This document shows positions 1 through 11,390 of a DNA stretch of 64,000 nucleotides, one piece after another. The notes beneath the pieces are model-generated. The model ran no database searches. It was given only the letters and a program-made list of their open reading frames with translations, and was not told where the DNA came from. Numbering within the stretch: the first letter of the stretch is position 1; each line of letters opens with the position of its first letter. Source of the stretch: Stichopus chloronotus (lineage: Eukaryota; Echinodermata; Holothuroidea; Aspidochirotida; Stichopodidae); contig CM037850.1 in NCBI GenBank assembly GCA_021234535.1, forward strand, positions 14,112,114 through 14,176,113, in the 5' to 3' direction. The position numbers and the translations under genes are program-made.

Positions 1-567
1 TTTGCTGGTAGCCTTTCATCAAAATTAGTTGAGGAAACCTGGTCTAGGAGTTAACATTAAAACGTTGTTTTCATTGACTTTTACAGCAGTATGTTGAGTG
101 ACTTCTTCCATTATGTTTTTTTCTCTTTTTTTAATCTTTGAGTGACTCGCAACCGTATCTGTATCTTTGTCAACATGCACAAGTATGTGTTAAGCAGAAA
201 TATTTTTTTCATCCTTGGAATTATTCAGCTGTACATTTATTTATTGATACTTCTTATGTTACCTGAAGTATAGTTTCAGCAGTGTGGCAATAACAGGTAA
301 TATAACAACCACAGCTTATTGTGTTTGGAATCAATCATGAAAGCATTTGTCAGTGTTTAAGGTAATCAGTCAAACATATAAAGATGCAATTAATTAGTTA
401 TTCATTCCTGTGTCATCATCCTAGTGTTTGGAATCATGTACCCTGTCAGTCTCGATGCCCACCCCCCTCCCAGTAATCTTCCATAATTTGGTATCTTGTG
501 TCCTTGTTTTGTCCCCCAGTGCTTGTTATTTCTATGTAAGTTGTGTTGCATGGTTTTCTATTGGCTC
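1..567. other. Non-coding, no feature recognised
   Basis: AT-rich sequence with only short open frames that show no domain, no codon-like pattern and no splice context. It could be 3' flank or intron of a gene beyond the left edge, but nothing in it decides this. Confidence 0.5.
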
Positions 568-860
568 CAGAGCTATTGCAAACATGTACAGTTGCATACC
601 AGAGTTGTGGTATACATGTACTGTAATGCACTGGAGCTGTTGTAAACATTTACAGTAATACCCCTGGACTATCGTTTATGTGCACAGTAGCACACCAAAG
701 CTTCTGTTTGCATGCATAGAAACACAGAACAGTTCTTGTGCACATGTACATTAACATACCAGAACTGTAGTATACATGTACAGTAACCTATTGAAGCTGT
801 TGTATACCTTCACAACAAAAACACTTTAGAGCTGTTGTATACATACATGTATATACAATA
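568..860. repeat. Degenerate ~32-bp minisatellite
   Basis: About nine diverged copies of a unit near 32 bp built around GAGCTGTTGTATACATGTAC followed by AGTAACATACCA. TATACATGTA recurs, so the copies also form small self-complementary patches. The short frames at 428-658 (+) and 446-649 (-) come from this repeat and are not genes. Confidence 0.7.
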
Positions 861-1552
861 ATGCAGGCCAATAATGCTAGTCTTGACCTGTTGATCACCA
901 TTTTGTAAAACTGGATCAAAGCAACTTATTTCTTGTATTTCAATAAAACAGTAAATCCTTTATTTTTTATTGTAATGTCAAACAGCAACATCAATGAACA
1001 ACAATTATTTCAAAGAGCTGAAAATATGTGAATGGTGGCAGTAGACCTAAATAAAATAAAAAGTGAGAAGAAAAACAAAATAGAAAGGTACAGTTAATAT
1101 CATGTCTTCATGCAGGAGCGGAACAATCAAAGGAAATATGCTTTTGTTACCTTCTACAGCAAAGACCTGCACTAGTTCTATCAGGAGGCTAGCAATGCTA
1201 TGACAGCTTTCATACCATTTTTCATTAGTCAGATGATTTATACCTGTTATATGATCAGGTATAAATTCAGTCACTAAGGAGATCTTAGGGGAACATTGTA
1301 ATCACCAGTATGATTTGCTGGTAGCTTTGTGACCATACCGTATGTTATTGGAGAAATCCATGAACATATGGCTCACCATAGCCGCTATACACCAATTTAC
1401 TGTGTGTTAGTAATATTTTCAGTTTCATAAACATTATTTTAAAACAGAACACCACATGTTGTGAGTAACTGAGTGGATGATCTCAATTTTGAACAAATGA
1501 GAAAAAGGAAAGAATATATCTACTGATGATGAACATAACTATGATCATGTAT
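861..1552. other. Non-coding, no feature recognised
   Basis: No convincing ORF, RNA gene or repeat seen. The open frame at 1047-1274 (-) has no recognisable domain. Confidence 0.45.
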
Positions 1553-1556
1553 TTAA

Positions 1557-1942
1557 AGAGGCTCATTGAGTTGTTTTGTGAGATTCACCAAATTTTCTAA
1601 ACCTGTCAAGTTTCCCTCATATACTAATGACAAAATGTCAAACTAAAAGGATGCCAATGTTTCACATACAATGGAACATTAATGAGTGAGTAATTAACGA
1701 TTTAATTTGGTTTTTGAAAATTTGTGACTAGACACTTTTCATATTAGTACTATATTCACATGCACACAACCAGTACAAGTAACGGTAAAAATTTTGAAAA
1801 TTTTGACAGGTTTTGTAACTATTGGATGTGAAACTTGACCAATTATGCTAATTCTAAGTGTTGTCATGTGTGTGTACCCTTCAAAATCCACACAATCTTT
1901 ATTATATATCAACTCAATGAGATGTCAATTCAGTGAGCCCCT
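1557..1942. mobile_element. MITE-like element with TTAA duplication and terminal inverted repeats
   Basis: A 386-bp non-coding element. The left end reads AGAGGCTCATTGAGTTG, and the reverse complement of the right end reads AGGGGCTCACTGAATTG (14 of 17 or better). TTAA flanks both sides (1553-1556 and 1943-1946), the target preference of piggyBac-type transposases. The termini themselves do not look like classic piggyBac ends, so the superfamily is open. A diverged copy lies in inverted orientation at about 5731-6083, which confirms that this is a dispersed repeat. Confidence 0.65.
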
Positions 1943-1946
1943 TTAA

Positions 1947-2775
1947 GATCATCCTTGTAATACTGTTAAGGTTTTTTTTCTTGCGTGTGATGATCAAACT
2001 TAAAGTAATAAATAAATAGTGTGATTGTTAAAAGAGACCAGAACAACAATGCCCTGCTAGAGTTTACATGTTAGGATGATGACCCTTTACTGCTCTCATA
2101 TTGCTTTCTGGTTTCCCTTTGACTGTAACAGTCTGATACTGCACAGGTGACATGTTACTATGGTAACAATAGAGAAATGTTTAGAGCTTTCTAAATAAGC
2201 CATTTATTTCATCATTCATATCACATGTACAAGTGGCTGTTGAGATGGTAGTACATTAATAACTTTGTTATGAAAGTCTCCCTCGATATATCTAGTCTTC
2301 TTCAGTTATTGTTTCATTTATGTCTTTTCTTTTGTCTTATTGTAGTCATGTTTGTGGATTTCTATGTAAATGAAAGATTAATATTTGTACAAAGATAGTG
2401 TACAGGCTAGGATGTAACTATTTCTGTGTGTAGGCAAAGGTAAATTGAATTAAAAACAAAAGCATATATGAAATGGTTTCTGTTTGTTTTTTGCATATTT
2501 ATTTTGTGAGCCTTATTGCACTCTTAGGGTATTCACTTCACCCTTCCTTCCCAAAGAATCAATAAAGACAATAGTAATTTAAGACATGTTCAAGGTGATC
2601 TCTTGCAACATTGGTCATAATACACCCAGATTGTAAGTTAAGTGGTCAACTGGTCAACATTGTTGATATTTTATTCAGGAAGAGCATCAGGTACTCTGGT
2701 CACATCTCAGCTGAGATGTCTGCAGCTCTCCTGCATTGACTTAATGTAGTGAAGGCTTTATCGCAAGTTAATGGT
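1947..2775. other. Non-coding spacer
   Basis: AT-rich spacer between two dispersed repeats. No ORF, RNA gene or structured repeat supported. Confidence 0.45.
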
Positions 2776-3020
2776 GTAGCATACGTTACATAGGAGTTGG
2801 ACATTCCTCCGCACTTGCTCGCTCTCTGCAAATGTCCCTGTTTTTCACATTGAGGCATCTTTTTCGGTATGTTATCCTACGGGCTGGGTTATCTCGTCGA
2901 TTGAACATTGAAGCGGGCAAGTTGAGTTATATAGGATGTGAAAATGGAGCAAATTGAAGCAATTTTGGATATGTTTGAAGGACATCATGGTTTAATTTTG
3001 AATGATACTTTTAGAAGTTA
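2776..3020 (+). mobile_element. Diverged left half of the GTAGCATAC repeat family
   Basis: Starts GTGTAGCATACGTTACATAG and continues with landmarks shared with the copies at 6239 and 21176: ATTCCTCCGCA, ATTGAACATTGAAG, GTTGAGTTATATAGG and TGTGAAAATGGAGCAAATTG. The middle differs. No right end in the same orientation is visible, so this is a partial copy. Confidence 0.6.
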
Positions 3021-3164
3021 TCCTGAGGAAGGTATGTAGTTTTAGGAAATTTTTTAATTTCATGTTTTTTTTTTGTGAGAAAATGTGTGGGGCACTACTG
3101 TATCGTTGAGCCCCAAGTGGTGGGTGGATATTGTGAGAAGTTCACCACTGCCCACCATAGCTAC

Positions 3165-3325
3165 AACCCTGATCATCATTACGGCCATCATCATTACCAT
3201 CAGTATCATCACCAACGTTATCATAATTAACACCACCATCATCAATACCACCATCACCATCATTACCATCACCATCATCATCATTACTACCATTGTGACA
3301 CCATCATCAATATCATCTTTATTTC
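3165..3325. repeat. Imperfect CAT/ATC trinucleotide-rich repeat
   Basis: Imperfect (CAT)n/(ATC)n run. It keeps both strands open and creates apparent proteins of Ile/Thr (+) and Met/Val (-) at 3060-3435, which I treat as artefacts. Confidence 0.8.
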
Positions 3326-3412
3326 TACTGCCCAATAGTAACATTTCTTTGTACATCATTGTATTTCTGATCACATATGGGTCCAGCGTCAGTGCAGACA
3401 TTTTCACTATTT

Positions 3413-3550
3413 TTGAGGTAGCATACGCCTCTTAATTTCCCCCATTGACTGACACGCTAAATGGTAATTGTGTAATGTGGTCTCCAACGCCTTGTAGAAG
3501 CTTTTGCCCTGTACGTGCCACAATAATAGAAAGCTGACACATGGAACATT
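3413..3550 (-). mobile_element. Inverted right-end fragment of the GTAGCATAC family
   Basis: Reads GAGGTAGCATACGCCTCTTA, then CATTGACTGACACGCTAAAT, GCCTTGTAGAAG and AGAAAGCTGACACA. This is the reverse complement of the right part of the copy ending at 6696. The inner end fades near 3550. Confidence 0.6.
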
Positions 3551-5730
3551 CACTTTTCCCTACCTCAGTTGATTAGATTTTTGATGAAGAGGTCGTCAAA
3601 CTTTTGATGTTTTCCAAACTGAGTGAAAAGCCTTACACCAAACCTTTTCCTCCTCTGCCTAATTGCCTCCATTTTCCCATTTCTTCGACTCACGTACTTC
3701 CAATATACATTCAATTGACAAAAAAAAATAAAAGGGGAGAAGTGGTTGTGACACAGATGTTACACAACTTTTTGCAATTTCTTCCTCTAAATTTGGTATA
3801 AACATATTTCCTCAACAGACTTGTGGTAAAAATTTTCTGTCTATGACAAATTTTGTCGGAAAGTGCCCCAGTAGAGAGAAAAAAGTTTTTTTTTTGGTAT
3901 GTGTGTTTTCTTATGTTGACGTCCCATAGGTAGTATTCATCATCAGTAGGTCACAACAAACCATCTGCCTTAAATTGGTAAATGTCGAAAAAGATCGATT
4001 GTAACGGATTTTAGCTGACGGTGAACAGATCACTCCCAAGGAAATTTGCCAATTGGAAAGACAGAGTTTTGTGGAAAACAGTGTTACGAAAAATCACAGC
4101 ATAGACAAAACTGTGTGGAAAAATTGAAAGTGGCTAAATGTATAACAGTTTTAGTACTTTTCATCATTTTCACAAGAATATCATTTTAAAGTGTGATCAA
4201 AGACCATCTAACCTCACCGAAAAATGAAAACAGTCGACGCAGTACATGTTCATTACATATTCATTGAACCGCTCACCTTTCACATTGTTCATTCAAGTAA
4301 ACAATAGAGATTGCAACACTGACACAGATAACATTGATTCTAGCACCGGGGGGGGGGGGGGGGGAGGGAGCGGAATACATGGGGCATATGCCCCAGTCAA
4401 AAGCTTGGCTCACAACCAGTCCAGTGAAGTTACCTGACAAATACATGTATATATATATTCCCTGTTTCTACGTTTTACATTTACCGGACTGTTTTAGGAA
4501 GTCCATGAGACTAAATTTTCACCCAGACATATGCTAAGACCTCAGCCCTTACGGGGGATTTCCCCTGGACCCAACAGGCGTTGCCTCTGGATCCCTCCAG
4601 GGGTCGCAACTTTTCATGTGTGAAGTACATCTATCCAGAGACTTAATTTTTGAACCAGAGATATGCCAACATCTCAGAGCTTCCGGAGACTTTGCCTACT
4701 GGATCTCACTAGGGGCCCTTAGTCGGGCCTCCCCCCTCTCCAAAACAAAAAGCCGGTGCGGCCACTGTCTGCGAAATGGAAAATTTTTTTATCAAACGGA
4801 AATCAATTCAAATTTGAAGAACGGAAGAGAAAACGGAAATTTACAAAATCGACAGAGCAAGGGATAGATGCACATGAAAACGAATAATTACAAGCTTATT
4901 CTCAAGTTCATTTACACTTTCTTTTCTAACACACCGACAATTTGCAATGAATGAGTCCTGAAATTCCTCAAAGCGAAGGGACATCCACCGTTTCAACAGG
5001 TATTTTACACCCGTGCATGTGATATATCCTGAGCCTCTCTGACCAATTGTTCTCAATTCTTGTCTGCAGTTCAAAAACCTGATCAAAGGAAGTCTGCACT
5101 TCTGTAAGTCCCCTCCCCGATATTCCTCTTAGGATGTTGACCCATAGTGAACGGAGTAGGTCCCTCGGCCACCACGAGAAACCGAAGAAACACACACAGA
5201 CACCATCAGTCACCCGCATTGTGTAACCAACATTTTCGTGTCGTCTCCCGCTCATCGGCTTATCTGTCCGAAAATCTCCCTCAATGTACATAGCTTCCTC
5301 TGAGAAAAAAAAACTTTTCCTTTTAAGCATCAAATTCATGCCTCCGAGGTAGGAAATTACTACACACTGAATATGCTTAAGGATACGATCCATGAAATGC
5401 CATTTCAACACACAGTGATCCTACAGCATTCACCAAGTTTAAGGGGCATTTCGGGTTTCTGAGAGTTAGGCTTACATTTTGTCAAACAGTTCTGACCAAC
5501 ATCGTTGTTTTAGTGTTATATCATGAAAGCATTACACTATTACGGTTACTGTATACGGTAAAAGCAGGCCGTGTCAAAAACTTACACTCTCTAAAAATCC
5601 GGGCCCACCTCTCAGTCCGACAAGTTTTCAGTCCGGAAATGATTTTTTTTTTTAAGATAGATGACCTTTGACTTCGCTGTCAATGGTTTTTAGCTATTTT
5701 ATGAAACTTTATTGACCCACCCAACATTTT
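3551..5730. other. Non-coding region with G-run and a short duplication
   Basis: Contains a 17-nt G run at 4348-4364. A diverged direct duplication is also visible: AGACATATGCTAAGACCTCAG near 4526 resembles AGAGATATGCCAACATCTCAG near 4657, and both copies are followed by a CTGGATC/CTGGACC stretch. Open frames at 4616-4867 (+) and 4968-5411 (-) show no recognised domain and are left uncalled. Confidence 0.4.
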
Positions 5731-6083
5731 GGAGCACGTTGAGTTGATATCAATAAGTTTTTAATGATCTTAAAGGGTATAGACGCATGTCAATACTTGT
5801 AATTAGCATATTTAGTCAAGTTTCACATCCAATATTTATGACAGCTCTCAGATAGTTAAATTTTTACCCTTACTTGTGCTGGCTGTTTCGTGCATATGAA
5901 GAAGTGCTAATATGAAAAGTGTCTGGTTACGAATTTTCAAAAACTAAAGTGAACCACTGAATACTAATTCATTGATGTTCACTTGTATGTGACACATGGG
6001 GATCTTCTTAGTTTGACCATTTGTCATTTTAAGAAAAGTTGATAGGCTAAGGAAAACTAAGTGGATTCACCAAACAAGTCAAC
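5731..6083 (-). mobile_element. Inverted, diverged copy of the 1557-1942 MITE
   Basis: Its reverse complement follows the 1557-1942 element along most of its length. Shared blocks include AGACACTTTTCATATTAG, TTGGATGTGAAACTTGAC and ATATCAACTCAA. Both outer ends are eroded (GGAGCACGTTGAGTTG on the left), so no target duplication can be read. Confidence 0.7.
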
Positions 6084-6238
6084 AATTTTCTCTAACTAGC
6101 ACAAATTCATCAAAATAACTTATTTCGAACAGTGAGATCTTTTGCAAAATGGTAGTTCTCTTCCATATAGCAGATAAAAAAAATGTGATGGATGGTACTG
6201 AATTTCCCTCCAATTGCCATAGTAACGGGACGTTGTTA

Positions 6239-6696
6239 AGGTAGCATACCCTATACAGAAGCTGAAGATTCCTGCGAATTTTGTTCATCCTATCAGGGAC
6301 ATTTGGACAACGTTTTTGGTATTGCATCGTTTGAGATAGGTCCTTTTGTGGATTGAATATTGAAGTTGGCGAGTTGCAGTATATAAGGGGTGAAAATGGT
6401 GCCAATTGAAGGAATTATTGAAAAGTTATGGACTTTGAGCTGGCGGAGCAGTATCATTCGAGGAGATGCGTGATTTTCCCCAGTGACAAGGTATGGTAAC
6501 TTGGACGGCCTCTATAGCAGAAAACCTAATCACGTAAGGTACGGAAAATTGAAAAAGCCATGAATGGCCAATGTGTCAGCTTTCTAAAGAGTGGTAGCTT
6601 ATATCTGTTGAAAACTTCTACAAGGCTTTAGACACAACATTACTTTTGCAATTTAGTGTGTAAGTCAATGGGGAAATTAATAGGGGTATGCTACCT
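6239..6696 (+). mobile_element. MITE-like element with GTAGCATACCC inverted ends
   Basis: A 458-bp element whose left end is AGGTAGCATACCCTATAC. Its right end in reverse complement is AGGTAGCATACCCCTATT. There is no coding capacity. An internal TATATAAG lies near 6380. No clear target-site duplication is seen. It is the most complete member of the family, with partial members at 2776-3020, 3413-3550 and 21176-21380. Confidence 0.65.
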
Positions 6697-7373
6697 CAAG
6701 CACCTCAGGCAATGAAAATCGAAATGGCAGTGAGCCAGTGAGGATAAAGGACGCCCCCTACCGTTATCTTCGAACTGACAACGCTTTCTTTTTCGGACTG
6801 AAAACCCATATTTCATTTTCGGACTAAAAACGTGTATTTTTTATTCTGAAAACGAGTATCTCATTTTCGACTAACTACTCGTTTTTTTTTTTTATTTCGG
6901 ACGGAAAAAGTGTCGGAAGACACCAACAAATACTTCAGAATTTAGATTTACCTGATCTCCCATAAATTTTAGTTTACTCTTCTTCCCTTTATATCTTTTT
7001 CTTATTAATTCAAACATGGACTTTCCATTGTCTATAAATAGACAAGGACAAAGTTCAAATTTGCTGATAGGAAGTTGGTAATGCATGCATGTGTATGCGT
7101 TACGCCAGTGTATTTCGGATTAGGTATCAAATATACAACCATCACGTAGGCTGTAATTAGATGCGTACTGCAGTACATCGCTTGCTGGATACTGTAGGTA
7201 TAGGCTTTGTGCAATAATGATACACTATGATCCTCACGTTACAGGCCCTACGGCTTCTACATATGCTGGCAATAATCGATATATCCACCTGATTTCGGAA
7301 TGGGCATTCTGTGTTACAGACAATAAGATTTGAAGGCTTCACTTGCTGTCTATTAAAGGTGAGTCTGTCAATT

Positions 7374-7457
7374 AAAGAGGGGGGGGGGGCGGCAATTGTT
7401 CATGACTCGTCAATAGTCAAACCGCAATACATTTGTCCATCCCCCCCCCCCTCTTCC
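7374..7457. repeat. G11/C11 inverted repeat
   Basis: AAAGA followed by eleven G (7379-7389) is matched by eleven C (7441-7451) followed by TCTT. This gives about 15-16 bp of complementary arm around a 51-nt loop. The arms could form a hairpin, a G-quadruplex or an i-motif. Confidence 0.7.
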
Positions 7458-9158
7458 TTATTTCATGCATGAATTGTATGTTGCTGCAAGAAGCATTGAT
7501 GTTTTCTTGCAGACATAAGCATATAGAGACAATAGATATAGCATCTAACCTACGTAGATATACCTACATAGTGCCCTGTGATGGAAGCAGGACGGATTGG
7601 TAGGTTTTTAAGACAACTCAGTCAAAAAAAAAAGAGATATAATATAAATTAAGTCAACATATAAGGTAACCATTAATCAGGTCTACGTACTATTCTAAAT
7701 TTAAAGAATTCGATATTACTCTCTGGAAACTCTTCAGTCTTTACAAAACTATTAGGCCTATTATATTTCCCTTTTGTTTTCACCCAGTCACTGTATTATT
7801 AATTTTAGTATGTATAGATTGACATACACATGGATGTACAATTATTATTTTTCATAGTTTTACTATTTAATAATTATAATTCTCCCGAAATGGCGAATGT
7901 AATCCTTCATTTGGGCATTATAGTTGTCAGTCTCCAAAGGAAAGCTTTAATCTTCATTAGGAGTTGACAAGACTGATTGTAAAAACATACGACAGTGATA
8001 TGCCCAGGACAGTTGATGTACAAGATACAAATTCAAGGTTCAATAGTCCAAACCCGAGTAGTTAATGGTAGCTTACAGCTTTTTCCAATGCGTTCCTAAA
8101 TTTGAACTTCGAACCATTATTACTTTGAATACGCGGTTACGATCACTGCTGAATATGTCTGAATGATCACAGTGATCGACCAATAACAAGCGTCTTTGTC
8201 TTCTGATATCATTAACAGTTAAAATTAATTTCTTAAAAAAAATCTCCTGCTATTTTCAAAGACTAAAGACATTAATTTGATAATCTTTCTCACCGTTAAA
8301 GTATTGGATTACTTGTCGGCAATAAAAAGACGCTGGGATTTCGACCTGGTGGTAAATACATACTTGAGAATTCTAAAGACCAACATTAGATATGCGTATA
8401 TCGCACATATACGAGTAATTTACCTTCTGACCTAGCACGGAATTTAATATTCCCCAAAACGTCACCACTAATGAAGATCCCATGGGATTGTGTACTAGTC
8501 CACGAACATTTGACTAAGCTAACATAGGTTATGAAATCTTCAACAAATGCATAAAATCCATGCTTCATTACATATTACTTTCGACTTTGTGAGTGAAATG
8601 CATCGTAATTACCATATATTTAAGAAAATCAAGGTATGTGGGTATTTGAGCTACCCCTTAATCAAAGTTGGTAAATCAGTACTTAGTAGGATGTCATCGA
8701 CATCACTTCTGGCTGCACCTGCTCGGATACTTGTTTGAACTTTAAGTTCTGTGGCTCTGCCGTCTTTTCGCCTCAACCAACTTGTCTCATGTCAAGACTA
8801 CATTTAAACACAGTGCAATTTCTGACTTGTGTCATTGATCTTCAGCTCTGAATACTTAAGTACAGTGTCATATAAGACTTGGCTCTTCGTCTTACTTACG
8901 CTTACATTTTCCTACCACTCGTTTTCCTAGGCTCCTTGTGATTCTGTGTTCTTCAACTTTGTTCCACATTTCTATTTCCGTTTTTAAATGAACACTATGT
9001 TTTTCGGGTGCTTTAAAGGTTAGTACTATCATCTTTCATGTTTTCGGTCTTCCTTACATGATAGGATTGTCTTTTTAGTCATTCATTCAATAGTAAGGGT
9101 AAAGGCTAGCATCTTAAAACTTGACATTGTTTGTGGTTAAAGTAATATTTTTTTCACT

Positions 9159-9171
9159 GTTATTCTCTCAG
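9159..9171 (+). promoter_or_regulatory. Probable 3' splice site of a 5' UTR intron
   Basis: A T-rich tract ending TATTCTCTCAG lies 26 nt upstream of the TRIM-like ATG at 9198. It fits an acceptor for an intron in the 5' UTR, a common arrangement for TRIM genes with one coding exon. Transcript evidence is needed to confirm it. Confidence 0.4.
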
Positions 9172-9197
9172 TTTGGCCTCAGATCCACGAATCGGTC

Positions 9198-11390
9198 ATG
9201 GCGTCTGCATCTCCTCTTCGAGATATTGAGGAAAACTTCTTCCAATGTTCAATATGCTTAGACCAGTATCGAGAACCTAAGATGTTACCGTGTCTTCATC
9301 GATATTGTAAGGATTGCCTCCATCAAGTCATTCAAGGACAACATGGCATTTTCACGTGTCCTTTGTGTAAGCAGACTTGTAATATACCAGAAGAAGGGAT
9401 CGACGGATTTAAGACTGATTTTCATATGAAGAGCTTGCTTCAGTTTATCCAACTGCAAAAGTCTTTTGATGCCAAAGAAGTGAGAAAATGCGTCGGTTGT
9501 CCTCAAGTGAAGAAAGTCGTAGCGTATTGTTTTAGGTGTAAGGACTTCTTGTGCAGTAATTGTTACGACTTTCATCTCAACAATCCAATGGTTAGAGAAC
9601 ACAAAGATCACACATTGGACTTGCAGAACGTAAAAAGCAAAAACTTATCCCTCGAGAGACTGGCATCATTGAATGAAATACCGCGATGCCACGACCACGC
9701 AGAAAATCCTGCCCAACTGTGTTGCTGCACTTGTGGAAACCTTCCCGTCTGTGTTGCCTGCACATATGGCATACATAGAGGTCACGATCTTCATGAAGTC
9801 TCTACTTTAGCTAAAACAGAGAGGGAAAAGCTGACAGTTAAATTAGCAAGTTTAGATGTATATAAGAATAAACTTTATGACTTACCAAAAGAAATTGCAA
9901 AAACTAAAGAATCACTGAAAGGTAACGTCGTCCAAAAGAAACTTACCCTGAAAGCTCAACACGAGCAACAAGGATTGAAATTGAAAGCCAAAATTAAAAC
10001 CAATGATACTAAATTTCAACAGCAAAAATCAGACTTAGAGAACAAAAAGAAAGCTGAAGGCGACATGATGAGATTGAAAATGGAGCAAGAACTCCAGCAA
10101 GTCAGGGAAAGATTTGAAAACTTGATCCGCGACAAGGAAGAAGAATATGACTCGGAGATCGAGGCATGTAAGAGGGCCCATGATGTCAATTCTGATCGTT
10201 TATTTAAGAAACTCGGATCCTTGGACAGTAACGCAAAAAGCTGGTACGAAATAATCAACACTCAACAGGAAGGACATGAATCCCACCTGGAGGCGATATC
10301 AGAGCGTGTTGACCATATCATTAAACGGTACGAAAACTTTAAGGCATCTGCAGCTGCAATCCTTGCTTCGAAGGATGATTGGACAGACGTACAATGTCTA
10401 CCTGATGTTTGTGCCGCCAGTGAACCTCTCATAAAAGAGGCTAATATCGACTTTCCGGAGCTGAAGAGCTTGTCTGATTTTGCGACAAACGATTTGCCGT
10501 CGGTTGACCCTGTCACTGTGTCCATAACGGAACGTGAGGAATCTGTCGTGAATGTAGAAGGTATCAAAGCGAAGGAGTGGTGGAATAAGGGTATAGCGAG
10601 CATTGGTGACGGAAACATTGTCATCACTGGCAGGGCGTCCAATGAATATTCATACATTACCGTCATCAACACCGATGGAAAGACGGTCCGACAAGGCAAG
10701 ATAAAGAAAGCAGAGGGATCAACGTTCTATCCTTACCGTCACTGCGCTCCCCTCTCAGCGTTTAAGGTGGTCACTGTTTGTGAAAGTAACCTCATAGGGG
10801 TATACGATGTGCAGAACGTAATGCTCAATGAGAAGAAAATCATGGAAGTGATTCATGATTGGCCCGCAGGGTGTTATGTGACATGTGTAACCGCTGATCC
10901 TAACAAGAATCTTATATTTGTTGGAAATGACAGCAAAGAAATCCACATTCTAGATGAGCAGCTGACTTACTTACGTAAGCTTATTCTTCCAGACGAAATG
11001 GAAAGGCCAAGAGCGTTAGCTGTACATGGAAACTCTCTCTTAGTTTGTGACTACGCTGGTGGGAAGGCATACGCAGTTAGCTTAGAGGGACTGCATGCTA
11101 AAGTTTTGTATGAACTTGCATATTCAGAAGACGAGGCTAGACCATGTAGCGTGTGTACAGACAAGAATGGATTTATTTACGTCATCAGAGATGACCCAAC
11201 GACACATCATAGAAGGAAGATTCTGGTGCAGTACAGCCAAGATGGCCGACATTTATTAACGAAGAAAGTGGTTGATGGAGACACACGCTGTGTCACAGTG
11301 TTGAACGACAATGGAGTTGAGAAACTGTTAATTATTACTGAAACATCAGGTAAGCTTTATACGTTTGGTTTGCTTTCCAGCGAGGAGTAA
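9198..11390 (+). CDS. TRIM-type RING/B-box/coiled-coil protein, probable E3 ubiquitin ligase
   Basis: A single 730-codon open frame. The RING finger (C3HC4) uses Cys17, Cys20, Cys32, His34, Cys37, Cys40, Cys54 and Cys57. A first B-box-like zinc site follows at Cys98-His138. A complete B-box 2 follows, with C164-x2-H167, C176-x2-C179, C185-x2-C188 and H193-x2-H196. Residues about 200-335 are Lys/Glu-rich and predicted coiled coil. Residues about 455-727 carry repeated short beta-strand patterns such as LIFVGNDSKEIHIL and LLVCDYAGGKAYAV, as in the NHL or WD-like propellers of TRIM2/3/32/56-type proteins. Family knowledge points to a cytoplasmic RING E3 ligase with a substrate-binding propeller. 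The substrate is unknown, and orthology to one vertebrate TRIM cannot be assigned. The start is the first ATG in frame and lies just before the RING, as is usual for the family. Confidence 0.9.
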   Translation: MASASPLRDIEENFFQCSICLDQYREPKMLPCLHRYCKDCLHQVIQGQHGIFTCPLCKQTCNIPEEGIDGFKTDFHMKSLLQFIQLQKSFDAKEVRKCVGCPQVKKVVAYCFRCKDFLCSNCYDFHLNNPMVREHKDHTLDLQNVKSKNLSLERLASLNEIPRCHDHAENPAQLCCCTCGNLPVCVACTYGIHRGHDLHEVSTLAKTEREKLTVKLASLDVYKNKLYDLPKEIAKTKESLKGNVVQKKLTLKAQHEQQGLKLKAKIKTNDTKFQQQKSDLENKKKAEGDMMRLKMEQELQQVRERFENLIRDKEEEYDSEIEACKRAHDVNSDRLFKKLGSLDSNAKSWYEIINTQQEGHESHLEAISERVDHIIKRYENFKASAAAILASKDDWTDVQCLPDVCAASEPLIKEANIDFPELKSLSDFATNDLPSVDPVTVSITEREESVVNVEGIKAKEWWNKGIASIGDGNIVITGRASNEYSYITVINTDGKTVRQGKIKKAEGSTFYPYRHCAPLSAFKVVTVCESNLIGVYDVQNVMLNEKKIMEVIHDWPAGCYVTCVTADPNKNLIFVGNDSKEIHILDEQLTYLRKLILPDEMERPRALAVHGNSLLVCDYAGGKAYAVSLEGLHAKVLYELAYSEDEARPCSVCTDKNGFIYVIRDDPTTHHRRKILVQYSQDGRHLLTKKVVDGDTRCVTVLNDNGVEKLLIITETSGKLYTFGLLSSEE

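Larger units (their letters stand above)
6697..9171. other. Non-coding 5' flank of the TRIM-like gene
   Basis: No supported gene. A homopurine/homopyrimidine inverted repeat lies at 7374-7457 (see its own entry). The short open frames here have no domains. The region probably includes the 5' UTR exon(s) and promoter of the TRIM-like gene, but I cannot place a transcription start. Confidence 0.4.

Noticed and set aside
3060..3435. Two overlapping ~115-residue frames rich in Met/Val or Ile/Thr
   Set aside because: Produced by the CAT-rich simple repeat. No domain and no splice context.
4841..5411. Two minus-strand frames of 81 and 147 residues
   Set aside because: They overlap in different frames, and no recognisable motif is visible in either. 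Possibly transposon debris, but unsupported.
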